A DNA stretch of 10,693 bases from Nitrososphaerales archaeon TH526 (GCA_014523665.1 JAATVR010000031.1:1-10693), one strand, 5' to 3'; counted from the first letter of the stretch, positions 1 through 6,067 are shown. Notes: generated by a model from the sequence alone, not told the origin. Numbers and translations: made by a program.

Positions 1-17
1 ATTTAACCTGTCCGAAC

Positions 18-27
18 AATTAAAAAG
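18..27 (+). promoter_or_regulatory. TATA-like box of the aminomutase gene
   Basis: The sequence AATTAAAAAG is centred about 30 nt before the ATG at 52, which predicts transcription starting at about 47-49 and a leader of only a few bases. No Shine-Dalgarno sequence precedes the ATG, which fits a leaderless archaeal transcript. This is position-based inference. Confidence 0.45.
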
Positions 28-51
28 TGTTCAGAATCTAGTAAGCGACCG

Positions 52-1410
52 ATGAGTCTAGCAGTATCCACCAAAATTCAAAAAAAATATTCTAAAAGAA
101 CTCGGAAATCTCGTGAACTATACAGAGAGTCCTTGCTATGCTTTCCTGGAGGTATCAGTCACAATATTAGGCATTTCGAGCCTTATCCCTTCTATACAAA
201 GTCCGCTAAGGGAAAGAATCTGCTAGACGTAGATGGTAATAAGTATACGGATTATTGGATGGGTCATTGGGCCTTGCTAATTGGCCATTCGCATCCAGTA
301 GTTGCATCTGCTGTTAGGAATCAGGCAAATCGTGGAACACTATTCGGAACTGTCAACAAATTGAGCTTGGACCTTGCTTATGCAATAAAGGATGCAATGC
401 CTCGTGCGGAATTAATTCGCTATTCTAGTACCGGATCTGAGGCTACCATGTACGCGATTCGGCTCGCTAGGGCTAGAACAGGAAGAAGGGTCGTCGCAAA
501 GATCGTAGGAGGTTGGCACGGCTATAACACCAATCTACTACAATCTGTCAATTATCCTTTCGAACTTGACGAGGGATTGGGTCTAATACAAGATGAAGAG
601 CAATTTGTCGAATCCATTCCATTTAATGATCTAGAAAGATCTCTAAAAATCCTCAACACAATACGAGATGATTTGGCATGCATAATAGTAGAACCGGTAC
701 TTGGTGGGGCAGGCTGCATCACCCCACAAAGGGACTATCTCCATGGCTTGCAGGAATTTGCAACAGCAAATGATGCTCTTTTTATACTTGATGAGATTGT
801 TACGGGGTTTCGTCTTTCTTTCAGGGGTGCTGCACATGAGTATAAATTGGAGCCTGATTTGTTTACCCTGGGAAAAATCGTCGGAGGAGGTTTGCCTATC
901 GGAGTACTGTGCGGTGACAAGGACATTATGTCGTTGTGTAACCCTGTCGGAAAAGACAAGAGTGAAGTTGTCTGTTACGTTGGAGGTGGGACTTTTGCTG
1001 CCAATCCTCTGACTATGACAGCAGGATTGGCGACTTTGCGATATCTTAAGCAGAACAAGTCTGTTATATACCCTAGCATAGACAAGATCGGTCAGAGGAT
1101 AAGAAAAGGGCTAGAAAAGGTATTTTCTGACTCAAAGATCGATGTAGACATAACAGGGGTCGGTTCTTTGTTCATGACTCATTTTCTCAACAATAACGTA
1201 AGAAAAATAAGCTCTGCGTTAGACGTTGGACTATCGAACAAAGATTTACTCAGAAAATATCATTTCGCCCTCATTGCAAAACACAACATTTTCTTCCTTC
1301 CCGAGAAAATGGGTGCAATTTCCTCTTCTCACACGCTGAAGGATGCAGAGCTTTTGATTGATGCAACACAGCAAATTGTTCAATCACGTCTTTTTTCACG
1401 TGACGAGTAG
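52..1410 (+). CDS. Glutamate-1-semialdehyde 2,1-aminomutase family protein (PLP class III aminotransferase)
   Basis: This is a 452-residue fold-type I PLP enzyme. The family converts glutamate-1-semialdehyde to 5-aminolevulinate in the C5 pathway to haem, sirohaem and cobalamin. Visible marks are the PLP phosphate-binding SSTGSEAT (125-132), WHG (155-157), the Asp of LDEIVTGFR (D247), and TLGKIVGGGLPIG, whose K275 should be the Schiff-base lysine. A GGGTFAANP motif (311-319) corresponds to the GTLSGNP region of HemL. The N-terminal FPGGISHNIRHFEP differs from the GGVNSPVRAF of canonical HemL, so a related class III aminotransferase with another substrate is possible; I give no gene symbol for that reason. 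The ATG at 52 is favoured because a TATA-like AATTAAAAAG (18-27) lies about 25 nt ahead of a start only 3-5 nt upstream, giving a near-leaderless mRNA. The length is slightly above the usual ~430 because of a basic N-terminal extension. Confidence 0.85.
   Translation: MSLAVSTKIQKKYSKRTRKSRELYRESLLCFPGGISHNIRHFEPYPFYTKSAKGKNLLDVDGNKYTDYWMGHWALLIGHSHPVVASAVRNQANRGTLFGTVNKLSLDLAYAIKDAMPRAELIRYSSTGSEATMYAIRLARARTGRRVVAKIVGGWHGYNTNLLQSVNYPFELDEGLGLIQDEEQFVESIPFNDLERSLKILNTIRDDLACIIVEPVLGGAGCITPQRDYLHGLQEFATANDALFILDEIVTGFRLSFRGAAHEYKLEPDLFTLGKIVGGGLPIGVLCGDKDIMSLCNPVGKDKSEVVCYVGGGTFAANPLTMTAGLATLRYLKQNKSVIYPSIDKIGQRIRKGLEKVFSDSKIDVDITGVGSLFMTHFLNNNVRKISSALDVGLSNKDLLRKYHFALIAKHNIFFLPEKMGAISSSHTLKDAELLIDATQQIVQSRLFSRDE
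1396..1403. repeat. TCACGTGA palindrome, copy 1
   Basis: This is the first of three exact copies of the 8-bp palindrome TCACGTGA that I found by eye, all within 1.7 kb (the others are at 1725 and 3019). This copy lies inside the last codons of the aminomutase gene, so it may be coincidence. Confidence 0.3.
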
Positions 1411-1440
1411 AGATAGTAATTAAAAGAAATTTAATAAATC

Positions 1441-1449
1441 GTATAAAAT
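1441..1449 (+). promoter_or_regulatory. Orphan TATA-like box with a nine-codon leaderless ORF
   Basis: GTATAAAATT is a good TATA match. About 25 nt downstream is an ATG (1469) opening a nine-codon ORF that ends at 1498 (MPQLDINLL). If used, this promoter would make a short leaderless peptide RNA or a leader RNA upstream of the four-cysteine gene. It may be fortuitous in this AT-rich gap. Apart from this and the box at 1519 I see nothing in 1411-1547. Confidence 0.25.
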
Positions 1450-1518
1450 TTGTCTACATATTGATTGAATGCCCCAATTAGATATCAATTTGCTTTAGAT
1501 CTAGTTTCTCAAGGCAAA

Positions 1519-1528
1519 TTTTTATACC
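1519..1528 (+). promoter_or_regulatory. TATA-like box of the small four-cysteine gene
   Basis: A TTTTTATACC element is centred about 24-25 nt before the ATG at 1548, the spacing expected for a leaderless archaeal transcript. It supports choosing 1548 over the out-of-frame ATG at 1544, which runs into a stop after 12 codons. Confidence 0.5.
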
Positions 1529-1547
1529 TAGAAGACGGATAGTATGT

Positions 1548-1703
1548 ATGGCTCTAATGACTGGCCAACGGCAGGACGGTGAGGTTCTCTTCAAATTGTG
1601 TGAAAGATGCGGTAAGTTTATGTTGATCTACGAGAGATGCGAGTGCTACAGCGAGCTCTCAAAGCCTCTGAATAGGAATAAAGACCTCGCAAAATCGACC
1701 TAA
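1548..1703 (+). CDS. Small four-cysteine (zinc-ribbon-like) protein, 51 aa
   Basis: This 51-codon ORF runs from ATG to TAA and encodes a protein with cysteines at 18, 21, 31 and 33 (C-x2-C-x9-C-x-C). The pattern LCERCGKF followed by CECY resembles half-knuckles of a compact zinc ribbon. The flanks are charged and there is no signal peptide or membrane segment, so it is probably cytoplasmic. A well-placed TATA-like box predicts a leaderless mRNA starting exactly at this ATG, which is the main reason to believe the gene is real. Tiny zinc-ribbon proteins of unknown role are common in Thaumarchaeota, some acting in transcription or RNA binding. I do not recognise a named family. It follows the aminomutase gene on the same strand but seems separately transcribed. 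Confidence 0.6.
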   Translation: MALMTGQRQDGEVLFKLCERCGKFMLIYERCECYSELSKPLNRNKDLAKST

Positions 1704-1724
1704 AACTGGCAGTATTCTAAATTA

Positions 1725-1732
1725 TCACGTGA
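1725..1732. repeat. TCACGTGA palindrome, copy 2
   Basis: This is an exact copy of the palindrome in the non-coding stretch after the four-cysteine gene, 34 nt upstream of the doubtful ORF at 1766. It could be a regulator-binding half of a small local regulon. Confidence 0.35.
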
Positions 1733-1765
1733 AGTGATTAGAAAGACCGGGAATTAGGGTCCTTA

Positions 1766-1876
1766 ATGAACACCGAGCTAGGTAGGGCGGCTGTGAATCA
1801 AGATTGGCAGCGTTGGATTTTAAAGTTGCATATAGTCGACGACGAGCTAGGTCAGGTACTTCCAGGCATTTTATGA
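1766..1876 (+). CDS. Possible 36-aa ORF, doubtful
   Basis: An ATG-to-TGA ORF encodes 36 residues with a mixed hydrophobic/charged composition (for example DWQRWILKLHIVDDELG). The 10-mer CGAGCTAGGT occurs twice, at 1774 and 1843, exactly 69 nt apart and in the same frame, so the peptide has two ELG units (TELG and DELG). There is no Shine-Dalgarno sequence. A weak AT-rich element near 1712-1724 could be a TATA box, but the leader would then be about 20 nt. A perfect TCACGTGA palindrome sits 34 nt upstream. I do not recognise a family. It is the only ORF of any size in 1704-1973 and may be chance; the region could equally be an RNA. Confidence 0.2.
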   Translation: MNTELGRAAVNQDWQRWILKLHIVDDELGQVLPGIL

Positions 1877-1898
1877 ACTAATAACCTACGAGGCCCTT

Positions 1899-1949
1899 GT
1901 TACTTGAACCTACAGTCAAGACATCAAGTTACTCCAATTCTTGATTGGA
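1899..1949. repeat. Two adjacent hairpins between convergent genes
   Basis: GTTACTTGA (1899-1907) pairs with TCAAGTTAC (1924-1932) over 9 positions with one mismatch. Immediately after it, TCCAAT (1933-1938) pairs perfectly with ATTGGA (1944-1949) around a 5-nt loop. The hairpins lie 24 nt from the end of the FtsZ-like gene on the opposite strand and just beyond the doubtful 36-codon ORF. They could be the 3' end of a transcript from either side or part of a small RNA. There is no following T-tract on +, so a classical terminator is not obvious. Confidence 0.35.
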
Positions 1950-1973
1950 AATAATATGCACGAGTCTCCTAAC

Positions 1974-3005
1974 CTATTCAACGCTTCTTATATCTAGACT
2001 GAATTCAGGCGAACAATCCAATTCCTCCCAGTCAAGAATATTCTTTGAAGGAATAATCTCAGACAAGGGATCATAGCTATCGAATTTTGTCCGAGAGATA
2101 ACTGAGGCAAGAAGATGCACATTAATATGTCCAGAATTTGAGATCATCAAATTCACATCGCTCAGATTATCCTTTTTAAAGATCGTCTGTACAGTATTGA
2201 TCAGACCGTTCATTGCACCTACGGATACCCTGTCACCGCCCATAACATATACTAATGTACGTTTCACGGAATCTGCATCAGCACTATCCAGGAGCATTGC
2301 AAGCGAATCCAACGCTGAGGCGGAAACCGATTCTCTATCAGGTCTACCAACTCCTAACAAATTCAGGTCCCCGTGGAACTCTGTTTGATAAAGGGATGAA
2401 ATAGTGTCAAAGATAGCTTGGTTAGCGAGATCATAACATTGTGAAATTGTCAAATCAGGATTATTGTCCAATAGGGCATCATTGTCGATGACGACTACTG
2501 CATCAGAGGACTCTCGTAACCTCCGCAGGCAAATACCTGCATCAAAGATTCGGTTTTTTTCAAATTTGAAAGGCATAATGACGAAGGAAATGACATCGAT
2601 ATGGGAAGTTGGTATCGATTGTGGTGGCAATGAATCAGTTGAAGAATATGAGCCTTCACCAACTTGGTGTGAGGTAAAAATGCGTTGATTCTTGATATTG
2701 TTACAAATTATCGGACAAAGTGCGATACCAGCCTTTCCAGCTAGATTACCTATTATCAGAACAGTGTTAAAGCCCGCAACCAAAGACCTTATCTTATCCA
2801 GTGAGGCCTGAGCGTAGAATCTTAGTTTGCGTCCAGATGGGTTAACCCATGATTCTGTGTTTATCAGAACAGTAGGATATCCACCGGTTTCAAACTTCTC
2901 ATCATCTGTAACTATCGAACAAGCACACCCCAGTTCATTGGCGATCCTTGGTGCAAGCCTGCTACCTAGACCTCCGACACCTAAAAGTAGAATGGGATTT
3001 CTCAT
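1974..3005 (-). CDS. Divergent FtsZ/tubulin-like protein lacking GTPase signatures
   Basis: The 343-residue protein shows an overall FtsZ layout. A T1-like LLGVGGLGSRLAPR lies at residues 7-20. A T4-position segment IIGNLAGKAGIALCPII (84-100) stands where FtsZ has GGGTGTGAAP. MPFKFEKNRIFDAGICLRRL (144-163) matches the FtsZ segment KPFxFEGxxR, followed by DAVVVIDNDALL (168-179), equivalent to the FtsZ IPNDxLL. LNLLGVGRPDRE (214-225) matches the FtsZ MMGxGxASGExRA segment. Two things are missing: the tubulin signature G-G-G-T-G-[ST]-G, and the T7 synergy loop with its catalytic NxDxxD, because only about six residues (TEFHGD) separate the ISSLYQ helix from LNLLGVG. GTP hydrolysis in FtsZ-like filaments is therefore unlikely. 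Thaumarchaeota are known to carry noncanonical FtsZ homologues and to divide with Cdv/ESCRT proteins, so the role is open. The start is ATG at 3005. Confidence 0.8.
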   Translation of the reverse strand: MRNPILLLGVGGLGSRLAPRIANELGCACSIVTDDEKFETGGYPTVLINTESWVNPSGRKLRFYAQASLDKIRSLVAGFNTVLIIGNLAGKAGIALCPIICNNIKNQRIFTSHQVGEGSYSSTDSLPPQSIPTSHIDVISFVIMPFKFEKNRIFDAGICLRRLRESSDAVVVIDNDALLDNNPDLTISQCYDLANQAIFDTISSLYQTEFHGDLNLLGVGRPDRESVSASALDSLAMLLDSADADSVKRTLVYVMGGDRVSVGAMNGLINTVQTIFKKDNLSDVNLMISNSGHINVHLLASVISRTKFDSYDPLSEIIPSKNILDWEELDCSPEFSLDIRSVE

Positions 3006-3018
3006 CTTGATTAAAGAA

Positions 3019-3026
3019 TCACGTGA
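3019..3026. promoter_or_regulatory. TCACGTGA palindrome, copy 3, operator-like position
   Basis: This exact copy lies 14 nt upstream of the FtsZ-like ATG, between that start and a possible TATA box at 3028-3035. A repressor bound here would block transcription initiation. No regulator gene is seen in the window. Confidence 0.35.
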
Positions 3027-3027
3027 T

Positions 3028-3035
3028 AGATTTTC
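3028..3035 (-). promoter_or_regulatory. Possible proximal TATA box of the FtsZ-like gene
   Basis: On the minus strand AGAAAATCT is centred about 27 nt before the ATG at 3005, which would give a nearly leaderless mRNA. The palindrome TCACGTGA (3019-3026) would then lie between TATA box and start, an operator-like position. The better TATA match is the symmetric element at 3064-3078, so two promoters are possible. Confidence 0.3.
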
Positions 3036-3063
3036 TAACAGTCCTGCAGCCCCCCCAGATAGG

Positions 3064-3078
3064 AGTATAATTTATACT
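3064..3078. promoter_or_regulatory. Symmetric TATA element upstream of the FtsZ-like gene
   Basis: AGTATAATTTATACT is a perfect 7-bp inverted repeat around one central base and so reads as a TATA box on both strands. Used on the minus strand it would start transcription near 3046 and leave a leader of about 40 nt before the FtsZ-like ATG. Used on + it would fire toward the 3' end of the methylthiotransferase gene, giving antisense RNA. Which use is real cannot be seen here. Confidence 0.4.
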
Positions 3079-3167
3079 AGTTAAAAGTTACGATAAATCA
3101 TACTATACTTATGTTAGGCTGGCCTCCTTATCACCTATGCCCTCCAATATTTAGCGATTATCTGACT

Positions 3168-4577
3168 TCAACTGAGCACAACTGCTTCCAATGCACGGGA
3201 GGAATATTTTTTTACATGAGCCATGATTAGATCCCCCAATCGTGGCGAACCGATATCAAGTTCTCCTTTTCGGATGAAAATTGGTTTATATGCATAGTTT
3301 CTCCCTTGCACGAAGTTTTGCCCAATCTCATCAATGACAATTCCACCCCTCCAACCAACCCACTGCCTGTTTCTCTCGCGGGTTACCTCTGCGGCAAGCT
3401 GATGAAGACGGGTGCTCCTATCTTTTGCTAGCTCAGTAGCCAATCTACCTTCCAAAACTGACGCAGGAGTCCCAGTCCTTGCACTATATCGAGAGCAATT
3501 CACGATGTCGGGTTTACTCTCAGAAATTAACTCCAGCGTATTCTCAAAATCGATTTCATTTTCACCAGGAAAGCCAACTATAATATCCGTCCCAATGGTG
3601 ATGTCTGGCCTTCGCTCCCTGAAGGATTTCACGACATCCTTATACATTTTGGCAGTGTGGCCTCTCTTCATGGACCGCAAGATCCGTTCGCTTCCGCTCT
3701 GGACAGGAATGTGCAGGAATCGGTATATTCGAGATGATTCTTCAAGAAGATCATTCAGTCCCTCCTTTAGAGATCTCATGTACATTGGGTTCATCATTCC
3801 TATCCGTATTCTAAAATCACCTGCAATTGACTTACATTTTTTCAACAGTTCGGTGATGTCAGTGCCAATATCAAAGCCATAGCAACCATTGTCAGTAGAA
3901 GAAAGCCAGATTTCTCGACACCCATCCTTGGTGTCTTTTTCAATGGCTCGTATTATATCTCCGATCCTATAACTTGTTATATTCCCTTTAGCAAGTTTGG
4001 TTTGGCAAAAGGTACATTCGCTCATACACCCGACTCCTATCTGAATTATGCTGACAATCGGATTAATCCTCACTCTGGGAATGTTCAACTTTTCCCTCCC
4101 GTCTACATCTTCCAATTCGAGAGATTTCTTACCCTGAAGTGCTGCGTTAGCGCAGCTGACTGTCCTAGTTAGTGACCTTGGACCTAATAACGAAGCACCG
4201 CTGAACAGCCTTTCAAGCTTGGCAGTCTCAGTTTTTGCAAGGCACCCTGCAATTATGAGTGGCTTACCAGTTAGTGAAAGGGCCTTTATCCTGCTGATCA
4301 TTTTATGTTCAGTAGTGTCCTTTACCGAACAGGTAACAATTATGTTCAAATCACGCTTTTCGCCTGGCTTGGCTATTTCAAACCCGCTAGCTGATAGGAT
4401 ACCTGTAATTGCCTGAGAATCGGCAATATTAGCCGAGCAGCCAAATGCTTCTACCCAGACCTTGGGTGACGAAATACAATCTAGGCTTTTAGAATCAATA
4501 CAATCATGGTTGTCATTGAAGGAGTTCACAAAGCTCTTCGATTGGGCCAGATGCGACATTTTTTCTTTGGAAGCCAT
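3168..4577 (-). CDS. tRNA t6A37 methylthiotransferase, e-MtaB/CDKAL1 class
   Basis: This radical-SAM enzyme adds a 2-methylthio group to N6-threonylcarbamoyladenosine at tRNA position 37. The N-terminal UPF0004/MTTase domain carries its three cluster cysteines at C47 (EAFGCSAN), C83 (VTCSV) and C112 (AGCLAK). The radical-SAM domain carries C184-x3-C188-x2-C191 (GCMSECTFCQTKLAKG), then LHIPVQSGSERIL (288-300) and DIIVGFPGE (331-339). A TRAM-like tRNA-binding domain occupies about 405-465. Three complete cysteine sites for two [4Fe-4S] clusters indicate an active enzyme. The EAFGCSAN form and the overall layout fit the archaeal/eukaryotic e-MtaB branch rather than bacterial MiaB. About 38 residues precede the conserved core, including two extra cysteines (C26, C34). 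ATG 4577 is kept because an AAATATTT box (4608-4615) predicts transcription starting just upstream; ATG 4559 is an alternative. Confidence 0.9.
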   Translation of the reverse strand: MASKEKMSHLAQSKSFVNSFNDNHDCIDSKSLDCISSPKVWVEAFGCSANIADSQAITGILSASGFEIAKPGEKRDLNIIVTCSVKDTTEHKMISRIKALSLTGKPLIIAGCLAKTETAKLERLFSGASLLGPRSLTRTVSCANAALQGKKSLELEDVDGREKLNIPRVRINPIVSIIQIGVGCMSECTFCQTKLAKGNITSYRIGDIIRAIEKDTKDGCREIWLSSTDNGCYGFDIGTDITELLKKCKSIAGDFRIRIGMMNPMYMRSLKEGLNDLLEESSRIYRFLHIPVQSGSERILRSMKRGHTAKMYKDVVKSFRERRPDITIGTDIIVGFPGENEIDFENTLELISESKPDIVNCSRYSARTGTPASVLEGRLATELAKDRSTRLHQLAAEVTRERNRQWVGWRGGIVIDEIGQNFVQGRNYAYKPIFIRKGELDIGSPRLGDLIMAHVKKYSSRALEAVVLS

Positions 4578-4607
4578 GGAGTTTACGCTTTCGATCGAGA
4601 AGCTCTG

Positions 4608-4615
4608 AAATATTT
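4608..4615 (-). promoter_or_regulatory. TATA-like box of the methylthiotransferase gene
   Basis: AAATATTT is centred about 34 nt before the ATG at 4577, predicting transcription from about 4586 and a leader of about 9 nt. It lies in the 110-nt gap behind the PsbP-like gene, so the methylthiotransferase probably has its own promoter. Confidence 0.4.
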
Positions 4616-4687
4616 GGGCAAGCTAAAGCTGCATCTTTCCAACATGGAACGAGCCTCGCACTACGTAGGTTCCCCCATATCTATATT

Positions 4688-5359
4688 TTAGTCAAAGGAG
4701 AGCGAATTCAACATGCGTTCGACAACAGGTAGATTAATCGAAAATTCTGACACTGGAGCGATGTACGAGAATACGTACCTCTTTCCATCCTTTATGGTCC
4801 AGATGTCCATTGCTTGGAGTGATAATTGTTGGGAAGGGTCAGCGCTTCCGTAAGTGTATAAAACCTTTTGGGCTGTAACGTTTCCTAGGGCTTGTGTAGC
4901 ATTGTCCTTGAGATCAAACTTTGGATAATTACTTGCTATCGAAAGTAGAGTCTCTGTCAGCTGTTGTAGGTTCGGAATATCAGGTTGAGGAGCAGACGAG
5001 ATCCGAACTGTGGGAGGGAGAAGCTGCATCATCTCGGATCTACTCGTATTGAATTCCAGAACCTGGACTTGATCAGGGAATTTTCTAATAATAGGCGACC
5101 AATCGGTGGGATGATCGATCTGGATGCCTAATTCAGGAGAAAAATAAGTGGCAAATTTAGATTCATTACCAGAAAGTGGTTGCATTTGAGAGGTAATGTT
5201 TTGAATGTTGATGGTCTGTAAGGATTTATCGCCTATACCGCTCTCATTTTGTTGTTGTTGACCTGATAACGACTGGAGACAGATAGTTGGCAGACAAATA
5301 ACAGCGGATAAAAGAGCTGTCGCAGTTACAACTTTGATTTGAATTATAGTGGCTTCCAT
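4688..5359 (-). CDS. Exported PsbP-like domain protein
   Basis: With the ATG at 5359 the protein has 223 residues. An N-terminal hydrophobic stretch (VVTATALLSAVICLPTICLQ, about 9-28) looks like a signal peptide or membrane anchor, and no lipobox is present. A Gln/Asn/Ser-rich linker with Asn-glycosylation-type sites follows. The C-terminal part (about 69-223) starts with FATYFSPELGIQIDHPTDW and ends with VVERMLNSLSFD. That pattern, a mature-protein opening Y-x-S-x2-G-[IF]-x-[IF]-x-x-P-x-x-W plus a closing helix, is typical of the PsbP/DUF1795-like family, which is common among exported thaumarchaeal proteins. Function is unknown. An upstream ATG at 5455 would add 32 hydrophobic residues. I prefer 5359 because it begins a normal signal peptide and a TATA-like TTATTTTAATTTT (5398-5410) lies at a sensible distance. 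Confidence 0.65.
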   Translation of the reverse strand: MEATIIQIKVVTATALLSAVICLPTICLQSLSGQQQQNESGIGDKSLQTINIQNITSQMQPLSGNESKFATYFSPELGIQIDHPTDWSPIIRKFPDQVQVLEFNTSRSEMMQLLPPTVRISSAPQPDIPNLQQLTETLLSIASNYPKFDLKDNATQALGNVTAQKVLYTYGSADPSQQLSLQAMDIWTIKDGKRYVFSYIAPVSEFSINLPVVERMLNSLSFD

Positions 5360-5397
5360 AATTTTATACCCCACATACCGCTGAATTAATCCAAGGA

Positions 5398-5410
5398 TTA
5401 TTTTAATTTT
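5398..5410 (-). promoter_or_regulatory. AT-rich TATA candidate of the PsbP-like gene
   Basis: Read on the minus strand, AAAATTAAAATAA is centred about 45 nt before the ATG at 5359, predicting a leader of about 20 nt. A second match, TATAAAAT at 5364-5371, is a better TATA sequence but is only a few bases ahead of that ATG, so it would start transcription inside the gene. Confidence 0.3.
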
Positions 5411-5509
5411 TGTTGAGCACACTACTGAAACCAGGCCAAGTACACTGGCCTTCAAAGCTGAACCTCCGATTTACAACCGAAATTATTCATTGATCAGAAT
5501 GAATTAAGA

Positions 5510-5520
5510 GTTGAAAAATG
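5510..5520 (-). terminator. Possible T-rich terminator after L31e
   Basis: On the minus strand, immediately after the L31e stop, the transcript reads ATTTTTCAACTCTTAATTC, a loose pyrimidine/T-rich stretch of the kind that ends archaeal transcripts. It separates the ribosomal operon from the PsbP-like gene. Only the T5 run supports it. Confidence 0.3.
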
Positions 5521-5524
5521 AATT

Positions 5525-6055
5525 TCAAGATTCTTTTTTAGTGGATTTTTTCTTTTGAGAAGATTTCTTCTTTGGTTTTTTCTCGGCTGTTTTTTGATCC
5601 GGTTCCTTTTTACTATCATCATCAGACTCAATTGCGGCAGAATCCTTGCCATCTTTTTTCAGCGAATCCTCAAGCTCAACTTGTTCTTTGGCCACAGCAT
5701 CTTGCTTCTCCTCCGCAGGTTTCTCTTCTGGTGTTTCAGCTACTTTCTTTAATTCAAGATCTTGTGTTTGAGATTTTTTCTCTTTGAATTCTTCATAGAG
5801 TGAGATCACGACCGTATCAGTTTCGTCTTTGGTCATTCGAACACGGATTCTTCTCGGAGGATTCCGTTTTCCTCTCCGCCATAAATATCTATTCAGATAT
5901 TGATCTATCTTTATGTCATCAGTCTTCATGTGCCTAATGGCGAATTCTCGTAAAATACCGATTACCCTGTTTGTTCGCTTATATTCCGGGGTAATCCAGG
6001 CTTTTCTGAAGTTAACGGTATAGATACTCTCTTCGGGAGTTTCGTTTACAGACAT
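5525..6055 (-). CDS. rpl31e: Ribosomal protein L31e with long charged C-terminal tail
   Basis: This is a large-subunit ribosomal protein of the archaeal/eukaryotic L31e family, located near the peptide exit tunnel. Residues 1-90 form the recognisable domain: YTVNFRKAWITPEYKRTNRV, then IREFAIRHMKT and NRYLWRRGKRNPPRRIRVRM. From about residue 91 to 176 the protein becomes a low-complexity Lys/Glu/Asp/Gln tail ending KKPKKKSSQKKKSTKKES, about doubling the usual length of 80-95. Charged tails on ribosomal proteins occur in Thaumarchaeota; this one is probably disordered. A strong Shine-Dalgarno GGAGGAG (6068-6074) lies 12 nt before the ATG, and the gene follows L39e by 26 nt, so the two are co-transcribed. 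Confidence 0.9.
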   Translation of the reverse strand: MSVNETPEESIYTVNFRKAWITPEYKRTNRVIGILREFAIRHMKTDDIKIDQYLNRYLWRRGKRNPPRRIRVRMTKDETDTVVISLYEEFKEKKSQTQDLELKKVAETPEEKPAEEKQDAVAKEQVELEDSLKKDGKDSAAIESDDDSKKEPDQKTAEKKPKKKSSQKKKSTKKES

Positions 6056-6067
6056 TTATCCTTCACA

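Noticed and set aside
3111..3230. A 39-codon + ORF with a CFQC motif near the end of the methylthiotransferase gene
   Set aside because: Its second half is a shadow of the methylthiotransferase C-terminus on the other strand, and the composition is not convincing.
4506..4691. A 61-codon + ORF across the start of the methylthiotransferase gene
   Set aside because: Most of it is antisense to a well-supported gene, it has no recognisable family and no promoter, and it runs into the opposite gene.
5360..5455. Extended N-terminus of the PsbP-like protein from the ATG at 5455
   Set aside because: It would place a second hydrophobic segment before a normal signal peptide; the later ATG gives a typical export signal. 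Not excluded completely.
5555..5787. Phe/Leu-rich + ORFs that look like membrane proteins
   Set aside because: They are the antisense of the Lys/Glu-rich L31e tail; complementing AAG/AAA-rich codons produces Phe/Leu strings automatically.
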